A stretch of 64,000 bases of DNA from Halomicroarcula saliterrae (lineage in GTDB: Archaea; Halobacteriota; Halobacteria; Halobacteriales; Haloarculaceae). Below, piece after piece: positions 8,965 to 16,855 of this stretch. The notes under the pieces were generated by a model. The model did not search any database and was not told the origin of the DNA. It saw only the letters and a program-made list of their open reading frames with translations. The position numbers and the translations under genes were made by a program. The stretch spans positions 186,001 through 250,000 of the forward strand of contig NZ_JAMQON010000005.1 of assembly GCF_031624395.1 (NCBI RefSeq). The letters are read 5' to 3'. Numbering within the stretch: the stretch's first letter is position 1; every line of letters begins with the position of its first letter.

Positions 8965-9771
8965 CTAGCGGCTGCTCTCCGGAGCCACCGTCTCTTGTCG
9001 CTCGATGAAGGATCGAACCTTCGGTATCACGCGACCCGGCGCTTCTGCCGGGCCGCCGTGGCCGACGCCCTCAATCTCGAGAAGGTGGTCGCCCGGGAGG
9101 GCCGCATCAACTGCGCGGATCCCGTCCCGGAGATGCGGTGGTCCCTCTGTTCCAGTTAGCAGGAGTGTGGGTGCGGTGATATCCAGTGACTCAGGGAGGC
9201 GGTAGCCCTCGATCGCGCGATTGATTCGGGCGATATTCTCCGTCAGAGCGACGATGTCCGGCCACGGCGGCCACTCGGCGAGCCATCCGTCGAGGTCGTC
9301 GATGTCGCCGCCGTGCATGACCTCTCGAACGTAGAACTTCATCGCCTGGCGGGGTTCGCCGTCGTCGATTCGTGCCTGCATTTGCGACGCGAGATCGGCC
9401 TGCTCTCTATATTCTCCGACGAGGACCGCCGGCTCGTACGCGACGAGTTTCTCTACAGAGGCTGTCCGAGCAGTCTCGATCGCCAAGAGGCCACCGAACG
9501 AATGCCCGAAGAGAATCGGGTCGTCGTCGACAGCATCGATAACTGCACGAACATCCTCGGCTCCTCGGGAGAGAGTATACTCGTCACTGTCACCGCTTTC
9601 GCCAACTCCGCGCCGATGGGGAACGATGACCGTATAGTCCTCAGCAAAACGCGGGATTACCGGTCGCCAATACTGGGGGGCGGACCCACCGTGTAGCAGG
9701 ATAAGCGGTGGTCCATCTCCGTGTTGCTCAAAAGCGATATCAGTACCGTCTGTCGAAGTCACAGTCTGCAT
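8965..9771 (-). CDS. Alpha/beta hydrolase
   Basis: The 268-residue protein has an alpha/beta hydrolase fold: oxyanion-hole HGGSAPQYW (about residues 27-35), nucleophile elbow GHSFGG (S91), a late acid in LLLTGTEGP and the catalytic histidine in VEGVGHGGP. It probably hydrolyses an ester or amide of a small molecule in the cytosol. ATG 9771 (MQTVTSTDG) is chosen because the fold begins there; ATG 9795 would add eight residues. A TATA-like CATATAAAAC lies on the reverse strand near 9829-9838. Confidence 0.85.
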   Translation of the reverse strand: MQTVTSTDGTDIAFEQHGDGPPLILLHGGSAPQYWRPVIPRFAEDYTVIVPHRRGVGESGDSDEYTLSRGAEDVRAVIDAVDDDPILFGHSFGGLLAIETARTASVEKLVAYEPAVLVGEYREQADLASQMQARIDDGEPRQAMKFYVREVMHGGDIDDLDGWLAEWPPWPDIVALTENIARINRAIEGYRLPESLDITAPTLLLTGTEGPPHLRDGIRAVDAALPGDHLLEIEGVGHGGPAEAPGRVIPKVRSFIERQETVAPESSR

Positions 9772-9999
9772 TGTTGCGTTCTTTGTTCTCCGCATAGACG
9801 GCGAATACCTGTCTCTCAGCCGTTCGGCGTTTTATATGGGGGCAAATATCTACGTCTGTGGTACTATCGAGTAGGCCACCCGTTGTCGATTCTGTTGAAT
9901 TTTTCTGCGCTCTGTCGACGTGTGGAGCAATCACGAACGGACACCGGACTACGAGCGGTTCGAGCGCCGCCAAAGCGGTGAAGCGATTGATTTCTCCGC

Positions 10000-10650
10000 T
10001 CAGAGCTCGAACTGCACGTCGCGCTCACCGACCGTGAATCCCTGAGCCGCGAACGCAGCATCGCGGTATCGTTCTGCGAGTACCTGCTGTGGCACGCGGC
10101 GGAGGCCGAAACGCCGGTTAGACGTGTACTCGACGTCGATAATGGTCTGTTCGCCGGCATCACTGATTGTCGCGGTGTACGTCGCCCAGGGGGTTCCCTT
10201 CACCGTGATCTCTAGTTCGACTCGGTGCTGCCCGTTTGGGGTGGTTTCTGCCCGAGTACGGACAGTCGGTACGACAGAGCGCAATCCGAACAGATACGAG
10301 GTCGGATATGACGGTGCGCCGTCTTCCGTGACGACTTCGTCAGCGACTCCCCACTGCAGTGCGAGTACCGGCGGAGTCGGACCCGTGAGCGCGTCGAGAA
10401 CAGTCTCGGGGTCGTCATCGGTTCGCAGCTGCACCGTTCCCGTAGACTGCAGTATCGGAGCGCGTGCGATGACGACCAGTACTGCGGCGACGACGACTGC
10501 TGGGAGGAGTGAGGTCGTAACGTACGTCCCGAGGAACAGTGACACCACGAGCGTTACGATAAGTGCACTAACGAGACGCTCACGTCTGAGGTATCGTCTG
10601 GCGACGCGCAGAGCCTCCTGCGGTCGTTCGATAGTATCGTTGGAGGGCAT
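10000..10650 (-). CDS. Hypothetical membrane-anchored protein
   Basis: The 216-residue protein has two closely spaced hydrophobic segments near the N-terminus (SALIVTLVVSLFLGTYV and LLPAVVVAAVLVVIA, about residues 29-65). A soluble domain of about 150 residues follows, rich in beta strand and containing TVQLRTDDDPETVLDAL. ATG 10650 (MPSNDTIERP) is preferred; two upstream starts would add up to 17 residues. I do not recognise the soluble domain. Directly upstream on the same strand is an open membrane-protein-like frame that lacks a start codon. Confidence 0.6.
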   Translation of the reverse strand: MPSNDTIERPQEALRVARRYLRRERLVSALIVTLVVSLFLGTYVTTSLLPAVVVAAVLVVIARAPILQSTGTVQLRTDDDPETVLDALTGPTPPVLALQWGVADEVVTEDGAPSYPTSYLFGLRSVVPTVRTRAETTPNGQHRVELEITVKGTPWATYTATISDAGEQTIIDVEYTSNRRFGLRRVPQQVLAERYRDAAFAAQGFTVGERDVQFEL

Positions 10651-10704
10651 CGTAAGAGTCCGCTCTTCCTGGTTCATTAGCTCTGGTGAAATACGCTGCA
10701 CGTC

Positions 10705-10938
10705 TTACAGGCTAGTTTCCCGACGCGCAACTGTCGTCGCTAAGAGGAGACAGCCGAGCATCCCACTGACCCAAACGATGATTCCGACGACTGCTGACTC
10801 TCGTATCCCGAACGGGACATAGAGGCACGCTGTGCCGGCGTATACTGGCGTGCTGGCTAATGCGGGGTACCACTCCGAGAGACAGGACTGGGAGACGAGA
10901 CAACCGACAGGGAGTCCGACTGCGGTGGCCAGTGGGAG
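10705..10938 (-). pseudogene. Possible remnant of a small membrane protein
   Basis: A reverse-strand frame ending at TAA 10705 is open for about 77 codons. It reads like a protein with two membrane segments (LATAVGLPVGCLVS near the start and VVGIIVWVSGMLGCLLLATT near the end). It has no ATG, GTG or TTG at its beginning and is preceded in frame by a TGA near 10939. It is therefore either a truncated gene or uses an unusual start. It lies 55 nt upstream of the hypothetical membrane protein on the same strand. Confidence 0.3.
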
Positions 10939-11373
10939 GGGTCAACGGACAGTCGACGAGCTGTTCAGATGGATTCGACGCCACCACTATCGTTCACTGA
11001 CGAAACGGGACATCTCAGACCGGCTGTGACCAGTTCTCTGACACGCTGTCACGTGCGAAGCAGATCCGGACCGTGAGGAACTCTCGCCACGAGACGGAGT
11101 CGATGGCACGCTCCTTGTGGGTACAGGACTTCAGTCGCGGGGTTCAGATGGCCACAGACCAGCGCCCATCACAGACGGGCAGCCCCATGTAGGAAGACCA
11201 GCGATACGCCAGCGTTTCGGTCAAGCCAATGCCGCTCCCGAGCCAGACGGCGGCTTTGGGACTGCCGATGAAGCTCACGCGCTGTTTGCGTTGTACATCG
11301 TCGTACTGCGACCCGGGGCGGTGCCACCGTACCAGGCCGGACAGTTAATGTCAGTCTAAATCAGACATGGCGT
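10939..11373. other. Intergenic, no gene recognised
   Basis: This 435-nt gap precedes the CetZ-like gene. Open frames on both strands have shadow-like composition. The last 30 nt contain AT-rich patches (AGTTAATG near 11342, TCTAAATC near 11355), one of which may be the promoter of the CetZ-like gene. Confidence 0.35.
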
Positions 11374-12480
11374 ATGCAAATCGCAGCAGTCGGAATCGGT
11401 GGTGCTGGGGGCCGGATCGTCGATAGGCTGTGGCGGGACAACGAACACCGCGATACGACGTATCTCGGCGCGGCCTGTGTCGTCGACACGGACACCCAAG
11501 CGCTCGACGAACTCGACGCGCTCCCGGGCGACCAGCGGCATGCCTTCGGCCTCCTCGAAACGGATGGAAACGGGACGGACGGGAACCGGACGAACGGTAT
11601 CGCCGCCATCGAAGACGAACGGCTCGAAGTGCGGCGGGCGATAGACTCACTGGTGACGAGCGATATCGACGCTATTGTTCTCGTGGCCGGGCTCGCGGGC
11701 GGGACGGGAAGTGGGGCCACGGCACACATCGCCGACGCACTCGGGGAAATTTACACGATTCCGATCTACTGTGTGTCAGTGTTACCCGCCGGCTGGGACG
11801 ACGACGCAGCCGCGAACACGATGCAAGCGCTCCGGTCGCTGGAGGCAACCGTCGACGGGCGGATTCTGTTCGACAACGAAGCGTGGCTCGGGAGCGAGCA
11901 GACAGTCGAGGCGGCTGCCGAGACACTGAACGAGACGGTTGTGACGCGGCTGGGGACGCTGTTCGCGGCAGGCGAGGCGACGGAGCCCGGAGCTGTCGGT
12001 CAGAGTGTCGTCGACGCCAGCGAGATAATCAACACCCTCTCGGACTCGGGCTTCGCGACGCTTGGCTACGCCAGTCAGGAACTGGAGACGGACGAAGACG
12101 CCGGTGACGGGACAGTCATAGACCATCTCAGGGACCGCTTTTTCGCCGACGAATCCGACGATGTCGACGAAATCAAGGCACACAACGCCGTCGAGACGAC
12201 GCTTCGCCGAGCTGTGCGTGGCAAACTGACGGCCGAATGCGCGCGGGACTCGGCCGACCGCGCCCTGACCGTGTTTGCCGGGCCACCCACGTGGCTGATT
12301 CGGGATGCGGTTACCGATGGCCGGCGGTGGCTCGGGGACGAACTGCAGTCCCCGGAGATACGGAGCGGCGATATGCCGACGCCCGACCGGTCCACGTTGT
12401 CGGTGCTCGTCTTGCTCAGCGGTGTCACGGAACTGCCCCGGCTGGCGGAACTCGAAACGGTAGTCGAAGAAGCGAAGTGA
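11374..12480 (+). CDS. Tubulin/FtsZ superfamily protein (CetZ-like, divergent)
   Basis: The 368-residue protein starts with a Rossmann nucleotide-binding strand and loop (IAAVGIGGAGGRIVDRL, residues 3-19). It carries the tubulin/FtsZ signature GGTGSG at 109-114. The usual second catalytic segment (T7 loop) aligns with VVDASEI, giving D214-x-x-E217, a pattern closer to alpha-tubulin than to the DxxD of FtsZ. The body length suits CetZ or non-canonical FtsZ proteins of haloarchaea, which act in cell shape or division. It is monocistronic, with no cell-division genes next to it. Its GTPase activity and polymerisation are not established by sequence. Confidence 0.82.
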   Translation: MQIAAVGIGGAGGRIVDRLWRDNEHRDTTYLGAACVVDTDTQALDELDALPGDQRHAFGLLETDGNGTDGNRTNGIAAIEDERLEVRRAIDSLVTSDIDAIVLVAGLAGGTGSGATAHIADALGEIYTIPIYCVSVLPAGWDDDAAANTMQALRSLEATVDGRILFDNEAWLGSEQTVEAAAETLNETVVTRLGTLFAAGEATEPGAVGQSVVDASEIINTLSDSGFATLGYASQELETDEDAGDGTVIDHLRDRFFADESDDVDEIKAHNAVETTLRRAVRGKLTAECARDSADRALTVFAGPPTWLIRDAVTDGRRWLGDELQSPEIRSGDMPTPDRSTLSVLVLLSGVTELPRLAELETVVEEAK

Positions 12481-12684
12481 TACGGCGTGTTGCAGGTTCC
12501 CGCACTAGTATCGGCAGTTTCTTCTATCGTGTTGCAAAGCCGGTTCGAGGCAACGCGAAGCGACCGTAATGATGAGAGTTCCACCTCCACTACTGAACCA
12601 TCGAAGTGCTAGCCGCCGAGTGCAACATCGACGCTGTCAGACGGACCACCCTGAGATTCGCAGGCAACGAAACATTCCGTTATA

Positions 12685-12694
12685 CCTTTAATTA
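12685..12694 (+). promoter_or_regulatory. TATA-like box of the PRC-barrel gene
   Basis: CCTTTAATTA is centred about 26 nt before GTG 12716. The spacing is right for a leaderless transcript from that GTG and too short for one from ATG 12698, so it helps decide the start. Confidence 0.45.
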
Positions 12695-12715
12695 GTTATG
12701 ATATACATATTAGCT

Positions 12716-12970
12716 GTGTCCCCAATACTTGCAAGCAGGCTCTCCGACAAGCAGGTAATGAGCACAGACGGCCAACACGTTGGTCAAGTACACAACATTA
12801 CAGTGGATGTCGAGTCCGGCGACCTGGAGACTCTTGTAATCAAAACTGAGCGAAGCGAAATATTCGGGATAGAGCAGGCTGCTGACGGCCACATACGTCT
12901 GCCTGCAACCGTACTCGAATCGGTTCGCGACCATCTCATCATCACCCCGCCGAACGGAGCGGGCGACTAG
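12716..12970 (+). CDS. PRC-barrel domain protein
   Basis: The 84-residue protein is a single PRC-barrel: ILASRLSDKQVMSTDG at the N-terminus, then VHNITVDVESGDLETLVI and LPATVLESVRDHLII. Small haloarchaeal PRC-barrel proteins are common, and their roles (possibly RNA or protein binding, or division-linked adaptors) are unclear. GTG 12716 is chosen over ATG 12698 because family members begin with (M)-x-P-x-ILA and the TATA-like box has leaderless spacing to it. The gene stands alone. Confidence 0.75.
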   Translation: MSPILASRLSDKQVMSTDGQHVGQVHNITVDVESGDLETLVIKTERSEIFGIEQAADGHIRLPATVLESVRDHLIITPPNGAGD

Positions 12971-13243
12971 CACAGCCGTTTTACCGAAATCTGGGGCTTT
13001 CGCCTCGCTCTTCGGTGCGGGGAGGAAGTCAACAGGTTGGTGCACGGGTCGAACACAGTTCGCCTTCGAGCACGTGGCCTACGACGCGAATCCCTTCAAT
13101 ACGGCTCTACGGCGGTGTTCGAGCCCGATTCTCGATAGCAGTCGGATGCTGGGGAACCGAGCTCAGTACTGGGCGACTGGAACGTGGACGGTCTAACAGG
13201 TGTGGGCACACTGGGCCGTCCCAGCTATACGATACGGTGGGCG

Positions 13244-13251
13244 CATTTATC
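13244..13251 (+). promoter_or_regulatory. TATA-like box of the amphi-Trp gene
   Basis: CATTTATC is centred about 30 nt before ATG 13278, consistent with a leaderless or nearly leaderless transcript. The 307-nt gap 12971-13277 contains nothing else recognisable. Confidence 0.4.
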
Positions 13252-13277
13252 GGTGCAGGCTGTGTACTATCTCCTGT

Positions 13278-13565
13278 ATGCCCGAAGAAGTCCTGTTCAA
13301 ATCAGAGAGCGACCAGAGTCGAGAGGAGATTGCATCGTACCTCCGGAAAGTCGCGGACAATCTCGACAGCGGGGACGCTATCACCCTGAAAGCAGGCTCC
13401 GAGTCTGTAACGCTGAACCCCCCTGCGCGACCGACCTTCGAAGTCAAAGCCGAACGCGAAGGCCCGGCTGGCAACATGACTGAACGAAGTATCGAGTTCG
13501 AACTCGAGTGGGACGAGAACGACGGTGAGGCAGGCAGCGCAAGCGGTCAGTTGGAAATCGAGTAG
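13278..13565 (+). CDS. amphi-Trp domain-containing protein
   Basis: The 95-residue acidic protein has the layout of haloarchaeal amphi-Trp proteins: MPEEVLFKSE, then a helix with SREEIASYLRKVADNL, then strands with ITLKAGSESVTLNPP and a strand-rich tail FEVKAEREGP...EFELEWDE. The function of the family is unknown. ATG 13278 is favoured over longer extensions because the family begins at this point and a TATA-like box lies 30 nt upstream. It is monocistronic. Confidence 0.75.
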   Translation: MPEEVLFKSESDQSREEIASYLRKVADNLDSGDAITLKAGSESVTLNPPARPTFEVKAEREGPAGNMTERSIEFELEWDENDGEAGSASGQLEIE

Positions 13566-13797
13566 GCGCTCCACACTGCACAGCCGATTCGCCACGTCGT
13601 TTTGAGAGCGACTCGCTGAGAACTGCTATTTACATCCGTATCCGTCTTACATTTGATTTCCGCGCGTGCGCCTCGCTCTAATTAGCTGTGGTGGCTCTTC
13701 GTCGAGAGCGTCCGAAGAATAGCTGGTCGTGCTTCTCGACGCACGTTCCACCGAGCAGACCAACGATCAGTACAGATTCAACAGCAACCGGTAAGCT

Positions 13798-13806
13798 AAA
13801 ATTTAT
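13798..13806 (+). promoter_or_regulatory. TATA-like box of a 39-residue membrane peptide gene
   Basis: AAATTTATC is centred about 29 nt before ATG 13832, at leaderless spacing. Confidence 0.4.
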
Positions 13807-13831
13807 CATGCAATCGGACGATTGCGTAGAT

Positions 13832-13951
13832 ATGGACACGGAGAGTAGGACTTACGCGGATAACACTGCGTTCAAACTACTCGCACTGGCCCTCGTTGGC
13901 GTCCTGCTCGGTGTCTTACTCGAAGCGGGACTGGATACGTTCGGATTCTGA
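13832..13951 (+). CDS. Small single-helix membrane protein
   Basis: The 39-residue protein (MDTESRTYADNTAFK, then one hydrophobic helix of about 20 residues, then a short GLDTFGF tail) looks like a small inner-membrane protein. ATG 13832 is preferred to ATG 13808 because of the TATA-like box at 13798-13806. It was judged real on its clear acidic head/hydrophobic helix layout and promoter. The function is unknown. The next gene downstream is on the opposite strand. Confidence 0.5.
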   Translation: MDTESRTYADNTAFKLLALALVGVLLGVLLEAGLDTFGF

Positions 13952-14053
13952 TGGTCAGTTCGCTATATATACAGCGCGTATCTCGCACGGAGCCACTTCC
14001 TGTTCACAGACGGGCGACGTGCTCAGTGCAGCCTGTCCACTGACCGGGAATTC

Positions 14054-14185
14054 TCACTCATCACTCGGTCGAGCCTCTATCTCATTTTCGTCGTTTTCTG
14101 TCTGTCGTCCATCAAGAGACGTGTCCGACAATAGGGTGTCTAACACCATCGCAGGAACCTCAATGAGAAGTTCGAACAGACTCAT
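14054..14185 (-). CDS. Small acidic hypothetical protein
   Basis: A 43-residue reverse-strand ORF from ATG 14185 to TGA 14054 reads MSLFELLIEVPAMVLDTLLS, followed by a strongly acidic tail (TENDENEIEARPSDE). The hydrophobic or amphipathic head and the acidic haloarchaeal composition make it more protein-like than other frames in this gap. No family is recognised, and the promoter evidence is weak (TAGATTCTAA near 14211-14220 on the reverse strand). Confidence 0.38.
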   Translation of the reverse strand: MSLFELLIEVPAMVLDTLLSDTSLDGRQTENDENEIEARPSDE

Positions 14186-14524
14186 ACAGGAGACTGTTAC
14201 TGCAGTTCACTTAGAATCTACCCAAAGATACGCACACAGACACGCTGAGAAGCCGGTTTGTCCCCACAGTTCCGAAATCAGTTCTGTGAGATATGTCCGT
14301 AGACTCCGTAACTACGTATTCGATTTCCCTCGTGTCACTCACGCTAATTACGCTACCAGCAGTTACCGCCGAAGACGGTACACCGGGGCAGTTATCGAGC
14401 CCACCTGGTCTGAAACACAGGGTGAGCATACCGTTCTCGCTCTCCATACACAATCACGAGTCCGCGTTCCGGAGAATGCATCGCTCGGTCATTGGCCCGT
14501 GTTCTGCCGTGCCGATGCGGTCGG
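14186..14524. other. Intergenic, no gene recognised
   Basis: This 339-nt region lies between the small acidic ORF and the end of the universal stress gene. I see no protein-like frame or RNA signature; only the possible promoter of the small ORF is suggested at its left end. Confidence 0.3.
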
Positions 14525-15394
14525 CTACGACCGCTCGTGGACGGTGATAACCGGGACAGGTGCCGATCGGACCGTCTTCTCGGCGACACTCCCGAGGAGG
14601 ATTCGATCGACACCACGGCGGCCACTGGCTCCCATCACGACGGCGTCGATATCCCTCGTCTCGATGTGTTCTCTGATCACCGCTGCAGGCGACCCGTGTT
14701 CGACGTACGTTTGGACGTGTGAAAGATCGTACGCATCAGCGTCCGCGTCTACGTCTTCGACAGCTTCGGCTGCCGGGCGCTCGCGTGCATCCGTAGGGAG
14801 TGCAGAGCGAACGTCAGGGCCCAGCGACGTATCATCCACGACAGAAAGGGCGTGCACTGTCGCATCGAGCGTCGCCGCGAGGGCGAGGCCATGCCCGGCT
14901 GCAGCGGTCGAAGCAGGACTCCCGTCGGTCGGCACGAGAATATTCTCGTACGGGAACCGCAACTGCTCGTCAGCTCGCATTCGAGCGGTTAGAACGGGGA
15001 CCTCGGACAAGCGCACCACTTTCTCCGTGACACTTCCGAGGAGATAGCGTGAGATGCCGGTCCGGCCGTGGGTCGGCAAGACGATCAGGTCGTAATCGTA
15101 TCGCTCGGCGTAGTCGACGATCGTCGGGGCTGGACTCCCCTGCACGATATCAGTCCCGTACTCTACGCCCAGGGTATCGAGTGTACGTGCGACATCCGAG
15201 ACGATATGTTCGCCCTCCCGCTCCAGTGCGTCGACGACGTTCCCGTCGACAACGGTGAGGCTATCCCGAGTCGTATCGGCGACGAATACCACCTGAAGCG
15301 TCGCGTCTGTCCACTGTACGAGTTCGGCGGCGTGATGTACGATAGTTGCTGCGTGTTCGCTGCCGTCAACTGGGAGGAGCACCGAATCGTACAT
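14525..15394 (-). CDS. Tandem-domain universal stress protein (UspA family)
   Basis: The 289-residue protein has two UspA domains. Domain 1 (about 1-145) begins MYDSVLLPVDGSEHA and ends with the nucleotide-loop motif THGRTGISRYLLGSVTEKVV. Domain 2 (about 146-289) begins ENILVPTDGSPAS and ends GASGRRGVDRILLGSVAEKTV. Both have the G-2x-G-9x-G(S/T) ATP-loop pattern. Such cytosolic proteins are stress-induced nucleotide binders. A truncated single USP start lies divergently 140 nt away, so this locus has duplicated and lost USP genes. Confidence 0.92.
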   Translation of the reverse strand: MYDSVLLPVDGSEHAATIVHHAAELVQWTDATLQVVFVADTTRDSLTVVDGNVVDALEREGEHIVSDVARTLDTLGVEYGTDIVQGSPAPTIVDYAERYDYDLIVLPTHGRTGISRYLLGSVTEKVVRLSEVPVLTARMRADEQLRFPYENILVPTDGSPASTAAAGHGLALAATLDATVHALSVVDDTSLGPDVRSALPTDARERPAAEAVEDVDADADAYDLSHVQTYVEHGSPAAVIREHIETRDIDAVVMGASGRRGVDRILLGSVAEKTVRSAPVPVITVHERS

Positions 15395-15536
15395 GTCACT
15401 ACCGTTAGATACGGCGAACAGTCACAAAACAGTTCCCACGCCCACCTGTCGAAGTTACGACACGTTCTCTCGGTGTATACGGGCTGCGGTTGTTGTTTAG
15501 CCCCCGTCTTTGTCCCGCACCTCGTAGTGGAGCGTG

Positions 15537-15605
15537 ATGTACAATCGGATTCGTGTCGCAACAGACGGGAGTGACACCGCACAACGCGCTACAGGTCACG
15601 CTCCC
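15537..15605 (+). pseudogene. Universal stress protein, N-terminal fragment
   Basis: From ATG 15537 the forward strand reads MYNRIRVATDGSDTAQRATG, which matches the first beta strand and TDGS-loop of a UspA domain. It then changes to low-complexity sequence (HAPGSPRASGRGKS), and no second half of the fold follows. An in-frame ATG also sits at 15534. It is best explained as the 5' remnant of a USP gene lost by deletion, divergent from the intact tandem USP. Confidence 0.6.
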
Positions 15606-16133
15606 GGCAGCCCGCGGGCCAGTGGCCGAGGGAAAAGCGCGAATCATGGCGGTCTGGTTACCAAGCACACCCGAATCTACGCACCAGGGTCACCGAACGC
15701 TGGCAGCGCGAGGTGAGCCCGACGAACATCCTCCGCCCGGGGCTGGTCGCCAGAGATGGACAGGTACACAGCTGGTCGATACGCGGTGCGTCTTCTCGGA
15801 GGTCGACGGACGCCCCAATTGGACGCGGACTCAATCACTCGATGCGGCCCATCGATCAGCTCCCCCTGCGTGCCGGTTTCGTCTCGTGCTCTCCACTGGC
15901 AGCCTCCGAGAATCGTGGCAGTTCCCCGTTCAGCGATCCGTCTGAGTACCGACCGCCGACGAGTGGGACACATGTATCCACGCCAGAAGTGACGGATATA
16001 AAACCACGCCCATCAACAGATGCGCGTCACGTGAGGGCCAGCACGTCGAAACGGCCCACCATCGGTTGGTAGTCCGGATAACTCACAACCGGTGTCGCGG
16101 GGTCCCGCCTTCACCGGTGGAGGTCGATAGAAC
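15606..16133. other. Intergenic, probably decayed DNA
   Basis: In this 528-nt stretch after the USP fragment no frame on either strand looks like a protein. A GGATATAAAAC TATA-like string near 15993-16003 on the forward strand is followed only by a five-codon ORF. The stretch is likely the eroded remainder of the lost USP gene region. Confidence 0.35.
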
Positions 16134-16565
16134 CTAGACAGCTGGGTCGCTGCTGCCATCGAGTGAGTCTCGCATGACCAACAGTGACGAGAGGACGAAC
16201 GACCCCGCGAACAGCACCGGGAAGCTGAGGACTTGCGCGACCGGGTCCGGAGGTGTGACGAGCGCGCCGACCACGAACGCCAGCAATACGGACGCCGAGT
16301 AGGCGGTGACCAATCGTTCGCGTCGGTCGGCTGACCGCGTACGCGCCGCCCAGTCGTTTCGGACGTAGCGGACCCAGAGGTAATAGACCAGCCCGTATCC
16401 CGAAGCCAGCATCAGGAACGTCCGGAACGTCGACCCGTCCTGCGCTGTCGCTTCCGCACGGGCCCAGTATCCTAGCGCGACCAAGTTCCCGAGGAGGATG
16501 AGCACTGTCAGGGCGAAGGCAACACCGAGCAGTGGGGTTTCGATCAGGGAGAGACCGAATTGCAC
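16134..16565 (-). CDS. Four-helix hypothetical membrane protein
   Basis: The 143-residue protein starts at GTG 16565. It has four hydrophobic segments (about residues 12-34, 46-66, 86-104 and 110-130) separated by short charged loops (RYVRNDWAARTRSADRRER between 2 and 3). No catalytic motif is seen and I recognise no family. It is convergent with nothing close and divergent from the photolyase-family gene 290 nt away. Confidence 0.6.
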   Translation of the reverse strand: MQFGLSLIETPLLGVAFALTVLILLGNLVALGYWARAEATAQDGSTFRTFLMLASGYGLVYYLWVRYVRNDWAARTRSADRRERLVTAYSASVLLAFVVGALVTPPDPVAQVLSFPVLFAGSFVLSSLLVMRDSLDGSSDPAV

Positions 16566-16855
16566 GTCTCCAATTGGTTACGCAATAGTGATAGGTCTTC
16601 TGTGAGGCCGCCACAAGATATGTCGACACAGCACGTCGTACGACCACTTGGAAACCAACCTTCCTCGGCCCGCCGGGTGGCCCGTAGTGAGCGTCACCCA
16701 GCCAGACAGCCGTCCAGAAACCGGGCCAGACTGACCCGCCGTAGCGCAGTGGCCGTCCACAGAGAGCAGGCCAAGACGCAAGCGATATGCAGACTCGAAA
16801 GCCAGGTTCGTGACAAGCCACCGATGGTCGGCACCTGTGTACCGCTACGCTACAG

